64,000 nucleotides of DNA from Synechococcus sp. UW69 (GCF_900474185.1 NZ_UCNW01000009.1:434001-498000); one strand, 5' to 3'; positions 11,065 to 20,468 are shown, numbered from the stretch's first letter. Numbers and translations are program-made. The notes: a model not told the origin generated them from the sequence alone.

Positions 11065-11679
11065 TCAGCTTGATTGCAGGCCGTTTAGAACTGCTGCCAC
11101 GACACGGTGATCACCGTCCTGCTGCAGAGATTGCAACAAGCTTCTGGCCTGCAGGGCAATGGGATCGTTGCCCCCTTCCCGGACGATCCGACTCAGGATT
11201 TCAGCTCCACTGACCCGCACAATGCCATCGGCATCGGCAACGGCGAGAGTCGCCAATTCAAGCAACCAACCCAGATCAATGCCGGGCTGCTCCGCCAAGG
11301 CGGACAAAATGCTGCAGCGCACCAACCAGGCGTTGTCCGCCTCGAAAGCCGAGAGCAACAGAGGCCAGGCCCGCTCGACCCCATAACTGGCCAGAGAGTT
11401 AGCTGCTTCGGCCCGGACGTTGGGGTCCTCATCCGCAGTGATCAACTCACTGAGCACGGCCCAGCCCTGCTCAGTGCGCTTGTAGCCCAGGCCGCTGCAA
11501 CTCAACGAGCGCACCAAAAAGGGTTTTTGCTGTGTGCCCAGCACCAGCAACGGCACCGCCTCCGTATCCGAGCAATGGCGAAGCTGGGTGATCGCTGGCA
11601 TCGCCTTCACAGGGTCTCCGCTAGCGATGGCCAGGCGCACAGTGTCGAGATCAGGCTTCTGGGGTTCGGTCTCACTCAT
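11065..11679 (-). CDS. HEAT-repeat protein
   Basis: A 204-residue helical-repeat protein. From residue about 15 it shows successive two-helix repeats of HEAT/PBS-lyase type (AIASGDPVKAMPAITQL, DEDPNVRAEAANSLASYG, NAWLVRCSILSALAEQ, DADGIVRVSGAEILSRI). In cyanobacteria such proteins include phycobilisome lyases and scaffold proteins, but this one lacks enough signal to claim lyase activity. I chose the ATG at 11679 (MSETEPQKP) because the longer upstream frame overlaps the next genes and is low-complexity. That ATG overlaps the stop of the upstream small membrane protein by 4 bases (ATGA), so they form an operon. Confidence 0.82.
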   Translation of the reverse strand: MSETEPQKPDLDTVRLAIASGDPVKAMPAITQLRHCSDTEAVPLLVLGTQQKPFLVRSLSCSGLGYKRTEQGWAVLSELITADEDPNVRAEAANSLASYGVERAWPLLLSAFEADNAWLVRCSILSALAEQPGIDLGWLLELATLAVADADGIVRVSGAEILSRIVREGGNDPIALQARSLLQSLQQDGDHRVVAAVLNGLQSS

Positions 11680-11903
11680 GGGTTGCTGCCGGGGGTGCGC
11701 GCCCGCTGAAGATCGGCCAACAGCCTGGCGCGGCGACGCTGCCGACCGAGAGCGCTGCTGATCATCAGGCCCGAACCAACCAGCACCGCCGGAAGCACCT
11801 GCACTTGATCTTTCCCCTGACGCTGATGTGAGGCCAGCAGGGCCAGAAGGATCAGCAGTGGTGCCCCAAGGGAAACCCAAATCACAGCGCGGCGTTGATT
11901 CAT
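11676..11903 (-). CDS. Small hypothetical membrane protein
   Basis: A 75-residue protein beginning MNQRRAVIWVSLG at 11903. It has two hydrophobic segments (about residues 8-23 and 39-55) separated by a polar loop (SHQRQGKDQ), then an Arg-rich cytoplasmic tail (RQRRRARLLADLQRAR). The positive-inside pattern suggests both ends are cytoplasmic. Its start overlaps the M20 amidohydrolase stop by 4 bases and its stop overlaps the HEAT protein start by 4 bases, so it is embedded in a coupled operon. No known family is recognised. Confidence 0.75.
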   Translation of the reverse strand: MNQRRAVIWVSLGAPLLILLALLASHQRQGKDQVQVLPAVLVGSGLMISSALGRQRRRARLLADLQRARTPGSNP

Positions 11904-13111
11904 GACGAAGCGTTCTCCGCGATCCAAGCCAGCAAGGTGGCAGTGAGCACGGCAATACCAACACCGAGGGCATCCTCCTCCAGGGCGAAGGCCCCGTTAT
12001 GCAACGGTGCACACCCTTCAGGCCCAGCAACCCCAAGCCGCACCATCATTCCCGGCACATCCCGAAGCAACTCAGCAAAGTCTTCCGCCCCCAAGGAGGG
12101 TTGCTCCACCGGCAGCACCTTGTCGCGGCCCAAACAATCCACCGCACAGCGCTCGAGGAGATCCGTGAGCTGCGGATCGTTGTGCACCGGCGGCGCAATG
12201 CAGCGGTAGTTCACCACAGCCATGCCGCCTCCGCTAGCGCAAATCCCCTGCACCGTCTCTTCGATCCAAGCCGGCAACTGGGCGTGCTGCTGCAGATCCA
12301 GGCAGCGCACCGTGCCCAGCAAGCGCACTTGATCAGCAATCACGTTGAAGGCGCGACCGCCGTCCACCTTGCCGAAACTGATGACCACCGGCTGCAGAGC
12401 ATCCAAGCGGCGAGCGATCGTCTGTTGCAACTCCGTGATCACGCGGGCGGCAAGCCAAACAGCATCCACCGACTGATGGGGGCGGGCACCATGCCCCCCT
12501 TCCCCCTGCACCAGGATCTCCAGCTCGCCGGCCGCCGCGGTGAGACAGCCCCGTCTGATCCCGACCGTGCCCACCGGCAGATTCGGCACCACATGGAGCC
12601 CATACAAGGCAGCAAGGCCCTCTACAGCCCCCGCATCCCGCATCCACACCGCCCCCTGGGCCAACTCTTCAGCGGGTTGAAACAGCAGCCGCACCCGGCC
12701 GCCCAACCTCTGCTCCTGGGCCAACAACCGCGCTACCCCCAGGCCTGTGCAGGTGTGCAGGTCGTGGCCACAGGCATGCATCAGCCCCTGGCGGGTGGAG
12801 GCATAGGGAAGACCGGTGCGTTCCTCCACCGGAAGTGCATCCATATCGACTCGCAGCCCCACCGTGGGCCCTTGCTCCGGCCCCAGTTCGGCCACCACCC
12901 CCGTGCGACCGACCCCCTCGCGAACGCGCCAGCCCAACTGGCGCAACTCCCCCGCCACCAGGGCAGCCGTCTGGTGTTCCTGACCGCTGAGTTCAGGGTG
13001 AGCATGCAGATGCCGGCGCAGCTCCAGCAACTCAGGCAGCTCACGGCTGAGTCGATCGGAAAGAGCCGACGCCTCAGTCATCTCAGGCTGGCTCATCTCA
13101 GGCTGGCTCAT
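11900..13111 (-). CDS. M20-family amidohydrolase (N-acyl-amino-acid hydrolase type)
   Basis: A 403-residue metallopeptidase-fold hydrolase of the IAA-amino acid/hippurate hydrolase group, expected to split N-acyl amino acids. The signatures are HACGHDLHT near residue 115, FQPAEE near 148, GGHGARPHQSVD in the dimerisation domain and GAEDFAELL near the C-terminus. The extreme N-terminus is a tandem repeat, [11 protein letters not shown], which gives three in-frame ATG codons (13111, 13096, 13081). The family core starts after the third, so the true start is uncertain by ten residues. The substrate is unknown. It sits in a run of overlapping genes behind ruvB. Confidence 0.9.
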   Translation of the reverse strand: MSQPEMSQPEMTEASALSDRLSRELPELLELRRHLHAHPELSGQEHQTAALVAGELRQLGWRVREGVGRTGVVAELGPEQGPTVGLRVDMDALPVEERTGLPYASTRQGLMHACGHDLHTCTGLGVARLLAQEQRLGGRVRLLFQPAEELAQGAVWMRDAGAVEGLAALYGLHVVPNLPVGTVGIRRGCLTAAAGELEILVQGEGGHGARPHQSVDAVWLAARVITELQQTIARRLDALQPVVISFGKVDGGRAFNVIADQVRLLGTVRCLDLQQHAQLPAWIEETVQGICASGGGMAVVNYRCIAPPVHNDPQLTDLLERCAVDCLGRDKVLPVEQPSLGAEDFAELLRDVPGMMVRLGVAGPEGCAPLHNGAFALEEDALGVGIAVLTATLLAWIAENASS

Positions 13112-13117
13112 CTCAGG
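13081..13117. repeat. 15-bp tandem direct repeat over a start codon
   Basis: The unit TCTCAGGCTGGCTCA occurs at 13081-13095 and 13096-13110, with a partial third copy TCTCAGG at 13111-13117. On the minus strand each full copy encodes MSQPE, so the duplication multiplies in-frame start codons of the M20 hydrolase. It looks like a replication-slippage product. Confidence 0.9.
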
Positions 13118-13877
13118 AGGCCTCCAAGGCCAGGAATGCCATCAGATCCGCCGTCGGTTGAGGTGGCCAACGCCGTACCTGCTTCAGCCAGTCGGCCTGG
13201 CGGTAGCGCTGGTCCAAACCCGCTGCCGCAGCCCAGTGGCTTTCGGCTTCACCGCTTGATCCCTCACGCCAGAGCAGGCCACTGAGGGCTGCCCGGGCAT
13301 CGGCAAACAAGGGATAGCGACGAATCAGTTTGCGCAATTCCGCCTCCGCCCAAGCGAGATCTCCCGACTGCCAAGCCGCCAGGGCCTCGCTGGAACGGGC
13401 CATTGCAAAACCAGGACGGGCAAGGGCAGCCTGGCCGTAGAGCGAACGGGCCTGAGGCCAATCCCCCTGCGAGCCACGCACATTGGCCAGGTTGTAAAGG
13501 GCTGAGGCATCGTCTGGATACCGCTCCAGGATCCAGAGATAGTCGTCTGCCGCTGCGGACCACTCCTGAAGCGCCTCCTCCGCCGTGCCCCGGTTGAGGC
13601 GTGGGTCGCTTTCCTCCGGCGCCAAAACGATCGAGGCGCTCTGGTCTTCGATGGCCCCTGAAGCATCCCCAAGGGCAAGACGAACATTGCCGCGGTTGCT
13701 CAGTGCGGCTGCATCCTCTGGGGCCTGCTCCAGGAAGCGGTCCCAGAGGGGCAACGCCTCAGCAAAATCCCCCTGACGGCTCGCCGTCAGCGCCTGCTCA
13801 TAGAGCCCCTGAAGATCCAGGGCCTGCACCGGCAGCGCCAGCACCAGGCTCAGCAACAGCACCAGAAGCCGGTTCAT
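13113..13877 (-). CDS. Exported TPR-repeat protein
   Basis: A 254-residue protein with a signal peptide ([19 protein letters not shown]) and then several tetratricopeptide repeats (for example [28 protein letters not shown] and the [24 protein letters not shown] region). It is probably a periplasmic or thylakoid-lumen scaffold; the target is unknown. Its ATG overlaps the ruvB stop by 4 bases, and its stop lies one base before the first M20 ATG, whose ribosome binding site (GGAGG) is inside this gene's last codons. Confidence 0.85.
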   Translation of the reverse strand: MNRLLVLLLSLVLALPVQALDLQGLYEQALTASRQGDFAEALPLWDRFLEQAPEDAAALSNRGNVRLALGDASGAIEDQSASIVLAPEESDPRLNRGTAEEALQEWSAAADDYLWILERYPDDASALYNLANVRGSQGDWPQARSLYGQAALARPGFAMARSSEALAAWQSGDLAWAEAELRKLIRRYPLFADARAALSGLLWREGSSGEAESHWAAAAGLDQRYRQADWLKQVRRWPPQPTADLMAFLALEAS

Positions 13878-14932
13878 GCCGCCTCCGCCAGATGGCTGCG
13901 GGCCGCATCCGTGACCATCCGGCCGCGGGGGGTGCGCATCAACAGCCCCTGCTGCAACAAAAACGGTTCCACCACGGTTTCCAAGGTGACGGGGTCATCT
14001 CCGAGGGCCGCCGCCAGGGTCTCCAGGCCCACAGGGCCACCTCCATGGTGGTCAATCAGCAGCTGCAATAGCCGACGGTCACTGGCATCAAGGCCGCGAT
14101 GGTCGACCCGGTGGAGGCTGAGGGCCTCTCCCACCAGAGCCTGATCAATGGTGCCATCGCTACCGCTCATGCCACCGCCGCGGACGCTGGCCACATCCCG
14201 CACCCGGCGCAGCAAACGATTAGCGATCCGCGGAGTGCCGCGACAAGAGGCCGCAATGCTGCTGCAGGCCTCCGGCGTCAGGGTCAACCCAATCAGCCCG
14301 GCGGTGCGGGACACAATCGCCTCCAAATCCGACTGGCCGTAGAACTCCAACCGCTGAATCAGGCCGAAGCGGTCCCGCAGCGGCGAGCTCAGCGATCCGG
14401 CGCGGGTGGTGGCCCCCACCAGGGTGAACGGCGGCAGGTCAAGGGAGCGGGTGCGCGCCGTGCTGCCCTTGCCCACGGTGAGATCCAAGCGACGGTCTTC
14501 CATCGCCGGATACAGCAACTCCTCCGCCACCCGGCTGAGGCGGTGAATCTCGTCAATAAACAGCAGATCGCGGGGCTGCAAGTTGACCAACAGGCCAACG
14601 ATGTCGCGCGGGCGTTCCAGGGCCGGCGCACTGGTGACCTTGCACTGCACCCCCATCTCCTCGGCCAACACCATGGCCATGGTGGTTTTGCCCAAACCCG
14701 GCGGGCCGTAGAGCAGCACATGGTCGAGGGCATCGCCGCGGCCGAGTGCCGCTTGCACCGCAATTCCCAGCACCTGCTTCAGCTCGCTCTGACCGATGTA
14801 ATCGGCCAAGCGCTGGGGCCGAAGCTTGTCTTCTGGCCGACTTACCGCCTCTTCAGGGGCCGGCTGGGGGTCCACCAGCGCTTCGGGACGGCGTGCTGGC
14901 TTGCGACCGGAACTGGAGGAGACAATCGCCAT
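13874..14932 (-). CDS. ruvB: Holliday junction branch migration helicase RuvB
   Basis: A 352-residue AAA+ ATPase that drives branch migration with RuvA. Walker A is GPPGLGKTT and Walker B is FIDEIHR; sensor 1 is VGATTRAG, the arginine-finger region is SPLRDRFG, and the C-terminal winged helix ends [12 protein letters not shown] chose the ATG at 14932 (MAIVSSSSG); a longer open frame upstream runs antisense into smpB and is not family-like. Divergent from smpB with 50 bases between starts, a common picocyanobacterial arrangement. Confidence 0.96.
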   Translation of the reverse strand: MAIVSSSSGRKPARRPEALVDPQPAPEEAVSRPEDKLRPQRLADYIGQSELKQVLGIAVQAALGRGDALDHVLLYGPPGLGKTTMAMVLAEEMGVQCKVTSAPALERPRDIVGLLVNLQPRDLLFIDEIHRLSRVAEELLYPAMEDRRLDLTVGKGSTARTRSLDLPPFTLVGATTRAGSLSSPLRDRFGLIQRLEFYGQSDLEAIVSRTAGLIGLTLTPEACSSIAASCRGTPRIANRLLRRVRDVASVRGGGMSGSDGTIDQALVGEALSLHRVDHRGLDASDRRLLQLLIDHHGGGPVGLETLAAALGDDPVTLETVVEPFLLQQGLLMRTPRGRMVTDAARSHLAEAA

Positions 14933-14982
14933 GCGGGCAGGGTACCCAGACCTGGATAGGGTCGGAAGACGCAGCCAGAGCC

Positions 14983-15483
14983 ATGGCCAAGGGAGGAGCG
15001 AAAAAAGCAGCAGCAGCAGCAGCACGGGCCGCTGCCAATCGGATGCTGGCCGACAACCGTCAGGCCCGACATCAATACGAGATCCTCGAGACCCTGGAAA
15101 CCGGCATCGAGCTCGTGGGCACCGAAGTGAAGTCAATCAGGAACGGCAAGGCCAACCTGCGCGATGGCTTCTGCCTGATCCGCAGTGGGGAACTGCAATT
15201 GCACAACGTGCACATCTCACCCCACACCCATGCCAGCAACTACTTCAACCACGACCCGCTGCGCACCCGCAAACTGCTGGCCCATCGCCGCGAGATCGAC
15301 AAGCTGCGCGGTTTGGTTGATCAGAAAGGTCTCACGCTGATTCCCCTCAACCTTCACCTCAAGGGGTCCTGGATCAAGCTCACCATCGGGCTGGTCAAAG
15401 GTCGCAAGTTGCACGACAAGCGGGCCGCCGAAAAGGAGAAGCAATCCAAGAAAGAAGTGAAGGCGGCGATAGCTCGCTACTGA
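14983..15483 (+). CDS. smpB: SsrA-binding protein SmpB
   Basis: A 166-residue partner of tmRNA in ribosome rescue. The core has the OB-like fold motifs [22 protein letters not shown] and GLTLIPL, and ends in a basic tail ([14 protein letters not shown]). An unusual Ala-rich N-terminal stretch ([15 protein letters not shown]) precedes the core. The start ATG at 14983 gives family-like length. Its last 7 bases overlap the stop end of the convergent kinase-like gene. No tmRNA gene is seen in this window. Confidence 0.95.
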   Translation: MAKGGAKKAAAAAARAAANRMLADNRQARHQYEILETLETGIELVGTEVKSIRNGKANLRDGFCLIRSGELQLHNVHISPHTHASNYFNHDPLRTRKLLAHRREIDKLRGLVDQKGLTLIPLNLHLKGSWIKLTIGLVKGRKLHDKRAAEKEKQSKKEVKAAIARY

Positions 15484-17285
15484 TCGTTCGAATCCAGCTC
15501 CGGTGGCCTCACCAATTCCCCCGTGGCCGAATCGGGCAGCGGATCCAGGTCCACTGCCGGCAGGGGAGGACGAGGACGGTCTGCTCTACAGGACAAGGTG
15601 AACAGACCGGAGGAGACCCCCTCGTTGGTGATCAGCACCTGCAGGGGTGAACCCGCCTCAGCGGCAATCCTGGCCACCCGCAGCGGGCCGCGCTCCTCCA
15701 CCACCTGCCCATTCGCACCGAAAACCACCATCTGCATCAGCGGAGTGCCGTTGATGCCAAGGGCCAGGGCATCACCGTCCGGAACCTGCACCAGCACGAG
15801 GCGAGCGCCGCCGGCAGGAATGCGCAAAGACGTGTTGGTGGGTTCCAGGCGACGCGCCTTAAGTCGCACGATTTCGACGTCATCAAGACTCTCCATCGCC
15901 GCTGCGATCCAAAGCTGACGGAAGGGTTCCGCTGGTTTGCGGCCCTGCATCGTCCCCGGCAGCAGATCCTGAGCCGCGGCACTCACCAGATGCTCCACCA
16001 CCCTTGGATGAACACCCTGTTGCTGCAGCGCCAGACGCGGCTGCTCCCAGTCCCCATCCCGCAGACGCCCCAACCGGGCCCGGATCGCCGGCGGCAGCTG
16101 CTCGATCCGGGCCAACCATCCCTCCGCCAGCTCGGTCCAGACCTGTCGCAGCGGCGCATCGTCTAGCGATTCCGAACGGAGGCGGCCGCCGCGCTCAGGG
16201 AAACGGCTGGTCAGGCTGGCATCCACCAACTTGAGGAACCAATCGCGATCCACCTGAAGGGCCCGCAACCGGCTGAACAGCTGCTGCCGCTGATCCAGCT
16301 CCGCCGGCGGCAGGCTGAGAGCAGGCTGCTGAATCGCCCGATCTCGGCCTGTGCGGGGGCCCTTTTCTATCGGGGAAGTGCGTGGGAGCAGCAACCAGCC
16401 GATAGCGGAACCCACCAGGGCCGACAGGGCCAGAGCAAGAACCACGGGCCAGAGACGACCCTCCGCTCCCTGCTCGCGGGCCATAGCCCGGCTGGTTCGC
16501 GGCGACACGGTGGCCTCCGGGAGGCTGGGATCAGTCACTGATGGGGGCAACACAACCGAATCCAAAGCCTTGAGGACATCGGATGCTTCGCTGAAACGGC
16601 GCTCCGGTGCTTCAGAGAGAAGGCGCTCCAACACCTGGCGAAATCCCGGCTCAAGCGGAAGACCCTCCGGCCAGGACCCGTCCTCGCCATTGGTGGCCAT
16701 CAGGGCTGATGACTCCTTGCCGCTGAGCAACTCCAGAGCGGTGACCCCCAGGTCATGCAGATCCCTACAGGCAGCCTCCTTCGAGGTGGCGTCCTGCCGC
16801 TGCATCCGACCACCATCCAGCAGTACAGGCAGGCCATCACTGCCGCGACGCAACAGATGGCGGGGATTCACATCACCGTGAACAAGCCCGCAGCCATGGA
16901 ACATCTCCAGCAAAGGCAGGATCTGGCGCAGCAGCAACAGCACATCGCCGGCACCGAAACGCGTTTGCCGTCGCAGCACGTCGTAAGCGACGCCGTCCTG
17001 CCAGTCGCGTACGAGCCAAATCGCCTCATCCAACGCGAACAGCTCTCCGCAGCGGGGCAACTGGGGATGCGTTAGCGACTGCAACTGGGGCCAGATCCCC
17101 TGCAGTCGCTGCTGGGCTGCCGTGGTCTCCAGTTGGCGGATAGCCACTGGCACATCACCAGCCATCACATCCACCGCACGCCAAAGGGATCCCTGCACCG
17201 GATCGGGCCCGCTCAGCCGCTCCTCTAGGCGGTAACGCTCCACCAGCACAGTGCCGGAACCGCTCAAGTAAATCAGCCAATTCAA
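15477..17285 (-). CDS. Kinase-like membrane protein with degenerate catalytic motifs
   Basis: A 602-residue protein. Residues about 15-245 align by eye with a bacterial Ser/Thr kinase fold, but key motifs are changed: the VAIK lysine is Arg50, HRD is HGD (136-138), the catalytic-loop Asn is His143, and DFG is DGG (157-159). A single membrane segment lies at about 279-300, followed by a roughly 300-residue non-cytoplasmic domain of unknown family. This is the layout of PknB-type receptor kinases with a likely inactive or unusual kinase domain. The start could also be the GTG at codon 13 or 15. It is divergent from egtB (50 bases), so a shared promoter region is likely. Confidence 0.75.
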   Translation of the reverse strand: MNWLIYLSGSGTVLVERYRLEERLSGPDPVQGSLWRAVDVMAGDVPVAIRQLETTAAQQRLQGIWPQLQSLTHPQLPRCGELFALDEAIWLVRDWQDGVAYDVLRRQTRFGAGDVLLLLRQILPLLEMFHGCGLVHGDVNPRHLLRRGSDGLPVLLDGGRMQRQDATSKEAACRDLHDLGVTALELLSGKESSALMATNGEDGSWPEGLPLEPGFRQVLERLLSEAPERRFSEASDVLKALDSVVLPPSVTDPSLPEATVSPRTSRAMAREQGAEGRLWPVVLALALSALVGSAIGWLLLPRTSPIEKGPRTGRDRAIQQPALSLPPAELDQRQQLFSRLRALQVDRDWFLKLVDASLTSRFPERGGRLRSESLDDAPLRQVWTELAEGWLARIEQLPPAIRARLGRLRDGDWEQPRLALQQQGVHPRVVEHLVSAAAQDLLPGTMQGRKPAEPFRQLWIAAAMESLDDVEIVRLKARRLEPTNTSLRIPAGGARLVLVQVPDGDALALGINGTPLMQMVVFGANGQVVEERGPLRVARIAAEAGSPLQVLITNEGVSSGLFTLSCRADRPRPPLPAVDLDPLPDSATGELVRPPELDSNDQ

Positions 17286-17335
17286 TGGGCTGATGGTACC
17301 GATGGTCTGCAGCAGCCCCTAGGGTCCGCAGAAGA

Positions 17336-18496
17336 TTGGCCGGACCCGTGCTGCTGGACACTCTGCTGGCGGTGCGGCGCCGCAGCGAAGCACTGATCGC
17401 ACCCCTGGAACCGGAAGACCTGATGATCCAAGGGATGGCGGATGCCAGCCCACCCAAATGGCATTTGGGCCACACCACATGGTTCTTCGACACCTTTGTG
17501 CTTCAGCCCCACGCACCTGGGCACAAGGCCTGCGACGCGCTCTGGAGCTATCAATTCAACTCCTATTACGAGGCCGTTGGAGACCGCCATCCTCGACCAC
17601 AACGAGGCTTGCTCAGCCGCCCGGCCATCGGCGCGGTGCTGGCCTGGCGCCAACGGGTGGATGCCGGGCTGGAAGATCTGCTGCAGAAGCCACCCGAAGA
17701 CTTAATAGCCCTGGTGGAGCTTGGGCTGCACCACGAACAGCAGCACCAGGAACTGCTGCTGATGGACCTATTGGATGGCTTCCACCGCCAGCCTCTGGAA
17801 CCCACCTACAACCCAGACGCCGAGCTGACCCTGCAGATGGAGCCAGACCAATGGCTCCCCTGTCCTGGCGGCCTGGTGGAGATCGGCCACCAGGGCGACG
17901 GCTTTCACTTCGACAACGAGACACCGCGGCACCGGGTGTGGCTGGAGCCGTTTGAGCTGAGCAGCACCCTGGTGAGCAACGGCGCTTACGCAGCCTTCAT
18001 CGCTGACGGGGGCTATCAGCGCGCCGAACTGTGGATGAGTGAAGGATGGGCCTTGATCCAACAGCACCAGTGGCGGGCTCCGCGCTACTGGGGCGGAGAC
18101 AACGACGAGTTCACCCTGGCGGGCCGCCGCCGCCGCGACCCCCAGGCACCCGTGCGGCATCTGAGCTGGTTCGAAGCGGATGCCTATGCCCGCTGGAGCG
18201 GTACCCGTCTCCCTACAGAAGCGGAATGGGAGCACGCTTATGGCGTACACGGCAGCGCCATGGAGCAGGCCCACCGGGTGCTTTGGCAGTGGACCTCCAG
18301 TGCCTACAGCCCTTATCCCGGCTTCCTCCCGGTAGAGGGGGCCATCGGCGAATACAACGGCAAATTCATGAGTTCACAGATGGTGCTGCGGGGCAGCAGC
18401 TGGCTCACCCCGCCAGGCCACGAGCGGGACACCTACCGCAATTTCTTCCAGCCGGCGAGCCGCTGGATGGCCGCGGGCATCCGTTTAGCCCGATGA
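17336..18496 (+). CDS. egtB: Ergothioneine biosynthesis protein EgtB (sulfoxide synthase)
   Basis: A 386-residue non-haem iron enzyme that joins trimethylhistidine (hercynine) to a cysteine-containing thiol with oxygen. The N-terminal DinB-like domain has WHLGH near residue 42 and the HX3HXE iron-binding motif in LHHEQQHQEL near 130. The C-terminal formylglycine-generating-enzyme/sulfatase-modifying fold is present (LVEIGHQGDGFHFDNETPRH, RLPTEAEWEHA, VLRGSSW). The start is TTG at 17336; the frame is open only from 17294 and no ATG precedes the conserved region. It overlaps egtD by 4 bases. At 386 residues it is on the short side for EgtB. Confidence 0.92.
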   Translation: MAGPVLLDTLLAVRRRSEALIAPLEPEDLMIQGMADASPPKWHLGHTTWFFDTFVLQPHAPGHKACDALWSYQFNSYYEAVGDRHPRPQRGLLSRPAIGAVLAWRQRVDAGLEDLLQKPPEDLIALVELGLHHEQQHQELLLMDLLDGFHRQPLEPTYNPDAELTLQMEPDQWLPCPGGLVEIGHQGDGFHFDNETPRHRVWLEPFELSSTLVSNGAYAAFIADGGYQRAELWMSEGWALIQQHQWRAPRYWGGDNDEFTLAGRRRRDPQAPVRHLSWFEADAYARWSGTRLPTEAEWEHAYGVHGSAMEQAHRVLWQWTSSAYSPYPGFLPVEGAIGEYNGKFMSSQMVLRGSSWLTPPGHERDTYRNFFQPASRWMAAGIRLAR

Positions 18497-19446
18497 ACAT
18501 CACCCTGCTCAACCTTCACCCACCCCCGGCGGATCTGGCGCGCCTGGTCGACGATGGTCTGCGGCGCAGCCCCCGCCAGTTACCAGCCTGGATGCTTTAC
18601 GACGCCGAGGGATCACGGCTGTTCGCCGAGATCTGCCGGCAGCCGGAATACACCCTCACCCAACGGGAAATCACCCTGTTGGAGGTCCATGCGCCCGCTA
18701 TCGCCGCCGCAACGGGAGCCGGGCTGGTGGTGGAGTGCGGCATCGGCAACGCTCGCAAAGTAGATCCGCTGCTCACGGCCCTCGGCAGCAGCGTCTTCGC
18801 CGCCTTGGACATCAGCCTCAGCGCCCTGGAGGAGGCCCTTTCCGGTCTCGCCGCCCGGCACCCGAAGACCGCCATGGTTGGCATCTGCTGTGATCACACC
18901 CGCCTTCAACAGCTACCGCCGCACCCCGCCCTAGAGAAACAACGGCGCATCGGCTTCTTCCCTGGCAGCTCCCTGGGCAACTTCACCCCGGAGGACGCCG
19001 TGCACTTCCTCCGCAATGCCCGGCAGCTGCTGGCTGGAGGCCCGCTGCTGCTGGGGTTGGATCAACCGCGAGAGCCAGCACTGATGGAAGCGGCCTACGA
19101 CGATGCAGCCGGCGTGTCCGCCAGCTTCGCCCGCAATCTGCTGCAGCGACTCAATCGCGACCTCCAGGGCGATGCCGATCCCGCGCAGTTCCGCTACCAG
19201 GCCAGCTGGCAACCGCAGCAGCAGCGGATCGAAATGGCCCTGATCAGTAGGCGGGATCAGACCGTGCACCTGGCCGGCAACGCCTGGTTCTTCCGCAACG
19301 GCGAGGCCTGGATCACAGAACACAGCGTCAAGTATTCGCCGGGGGCCGCAGCCGCCCTTGTGGCACGAGCTGGCTGGCGGATTGAGCGCCGCTGGGAGGA
19401 TCCACACCAGCAGATCGCTCTGCATCTGCTTTTGCCGGCAGACTGA
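18493..19446 (+). CDS. egtD: L-histidine N(alpha)-methyltransferase EgtD
   Basis: A 317-residue SAM-dependent enzyme that trimethylates histidine to hercynine, the first step of ergothioneine synthesis. Family signs are YDAEGSRLFAEIC near the N-terminus, YTLTQREITLL, the SAM-site region VVECGIGNARKVDPLL, ALDIS, and FFPGSSLGNFTPEDA. The ATG at 18493 overlaps the egtB TGA (ATGA); the longer upstream frame lies within egtB and is rejected. Together with egtB and the two following small genes it forms a four-gene operon. Confidence 0.95.
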   Translation: MNITLLNLHPPPADLARLVDDGLRRSPRQLPAWMLYDAEGSRLFAEICRQPEYTLTQREITLLEVHAPAIAAATGAGLVVECGIGNARKVDPLLTALGSSVFAALDISLSALEEALSGLAARHPKTAMVGICCDHTRLQQLPPHPALEKQRRIGFFPGSSLGNFTPEDAVHFLRNARQLLAGGPLLLGLDQPREPALMEAAYDDAAGVSASFARNLLQRLNRDLQGDADPAQFRYQASWQPQQQRIEMALISRRDQTVHLAGNAWFFRNGEAWITEHSVKYSPGAAAALVARAGWRIERRWEDPHQQIALHLLLPAD

Positions 19447-19466
19447 GCTCAAGAGCTCACGGCGGC

Positions 19467-19700
19467 ATGAAAAAAGACGAACGGCGTCAGGCGATCAAGC
19501 AGCAGCGCGAGCGGCTGATCAAGGAGCTGGAGGCGGTGTACTTGGCGGCCTTTGATCGCCTGGGGGAATTGGAAGGTGAAGTGGGCGAGGTCAAAGCGGC
19601 TCAACTCACCATGATGATTCTCAACTCCAAAACAGCCGCAATCGAGCCCCTGGAAAAAGAGATCGAAAAACCGGTGATCACCACCCCCGGCGAAGCATGA
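19467..19700 (+). CDS. Small coiled-coil protein linked to egtBD
   Basis: A 77-residue, highly charged, mostly helical protein (KKDERRQAIKQQRERLIKELEAVY, then LGELEGEVGEVK), with no cysteine or membrane segment. It lies 20 bases after egtD and overlaps the next gene by 4 bases. Cyanobacterial egtBD loci are known to carry conserved small proteins annotated as hercynine metabolism small protein, and this fits by size and position; that assignment is from memory of the family, not a search. Role unknown. Confidence 0.7.
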   Translation: MKKDERRQAIKQQRERLIKELEAVYLAAFDRLGELEGEVGEVKAAQLTMMILNSKTAAIEPLEKEIEKPVITTPGEA

Positions 19701-20176
19701 GCAGCTGGCTGGAGCAGTTGGAGCGGGAGCTGGACGCAAGACTCTCCGCCTTTCTTCGCAACAACCCCGTCCAAGACAACCTGTTCAGCGAACAGCACCT
19801 GAGGGATCGAGCCGGAGCCCTTCAACGGCAACGTCAGCAACTGCAAAGCGAAGCGAAGCAGCAACGCCAGCAGCTGCTCCGGCTTGCCGACGACGTGCGG
19901 GGTTGGCGCAGCCGGGTTGACCGCGCCAGGGCAGCTGGAGCAGACGATCTAGCCAAGCGGGCCGAACAGCACCTCAGCAGCCTGATGAACCAGGGACGAG
20001 CCCTCTGGGCCGACCTGGAAGACCTGGGACGCCGCTTCAATGAGGTTGAACGGCAGCTGGATGAGCTTGTCCAGCAACGGCAAACGCCCAGCCCCTCAAC
20101 ATTGGAGAAGGACTGGGCGTTGTTTGAAGCGGAGCAGGAATTGGAACAGCTGCGCCGCGACGCTGGACTGACTTAA
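19697..20176 (+). CDS. Coiled-coil protein linked to egtBD
   Basis: A 159-residue protein, mostly long amphipathic helices rich in Gln, Glu and Arg (for example DRAGALQRQRQQLQSEAKQQ and NEVERQLDELVQQRQ). No membrane segment and no catalytic motif is seen. The start overlaps the preceding stop (ATGA), so it is translationally coupled to the ergothioneine operon. Probably the second conserved egtBD-associated companion of cyanobacteria; it may form a hetero-coiled-coil with the 77-residue neighbour. Its stop lies one base from the convergent gene. Confidence 0.7.
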   Translation: MSSWLEQLERELDARLSAFLRNNPVQDNLFSEQHLRDRAGALQRQRQQLQSEAKQQRQQLLRLADDVRGWRSRVDRARAAGADDLAKRAEQHLSSLMNQGRALWADLEDLGRRFNEVERQLDELVQQRQTPSPSTLEKDWALFEAEQELEQLRRDAGLT

Positions 20177-20177
20177 C

Positions 20178-20441
20178 TCAGGCCTTGGGGGCGGGAGGCT
20201 CAAGGCTGACACCCTCGGGCGGAGGTGTGGGGTCGGGATCGGCGATCAACATGTGCTGCAGCACGATCTCCGGGCGCTCACTGTCGCGCCAGCGGATGCG
20301 ATAGGCGGGCATCTTGGTGCCGCGGCTGGTGGTCTGCTCGACCGGCTCCATCACCCATCCCCTGCGGGAACGGCCCTGGGGATTCCGCTTGACCACTGCA
20401 TCAGCGTGCTTGAAGCGAAACCCGACGCGTTCTCCACTCAT
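20178..20441 (-). CDS. Hypothetical protein, basic N-terminus
   Basis: An 87-residue protein. The N-terminus is basic (GFRFKHADAVVKRNPQGRSRRGW), the middle contains YRIRWRDSERPEIVLQHML, resembling small SH3-like barrels, and the tail is proline-rich (DPDPTPPPEG). No family name is recognised. It converges with the egt operon and lies 27 bases downstream of lysS on the same strand, so it may be cotranscribed with lysS in the opposite order (lysS ends at 20469; this gene starts at 20441). Confidence 0.65.
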   Translation of the reverse strand: MSGERVGFRFKHADAVVKRNPQGRSRRGWVMEPVEQTTSRGTKMPAYRIRWRDSERPEIVLQHMLIADPDPTPPPEGVSLEPPAPKA

Positions 20442-20468
20442 GAGGATTGGACTATGCCACTCCCTTCA

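Noticed and set aside
13081-13117. CRISPR-like repeats
   Set aside because: Only 2.5 contiguous copies of a 15-base unit with no spacers, within a coding start.
11999-13285. Long open frame antisense to the M20 hydrolase and TPR gene
   Set aside because: It spans two real genes on the other strand, with low-complexity, His/Pro-rich translation; a shadow.
13874-15136. Extended ruvB frame into smpB
   Set aside because: The extension is antisense to smpB and RuvB family length is met from 14932.
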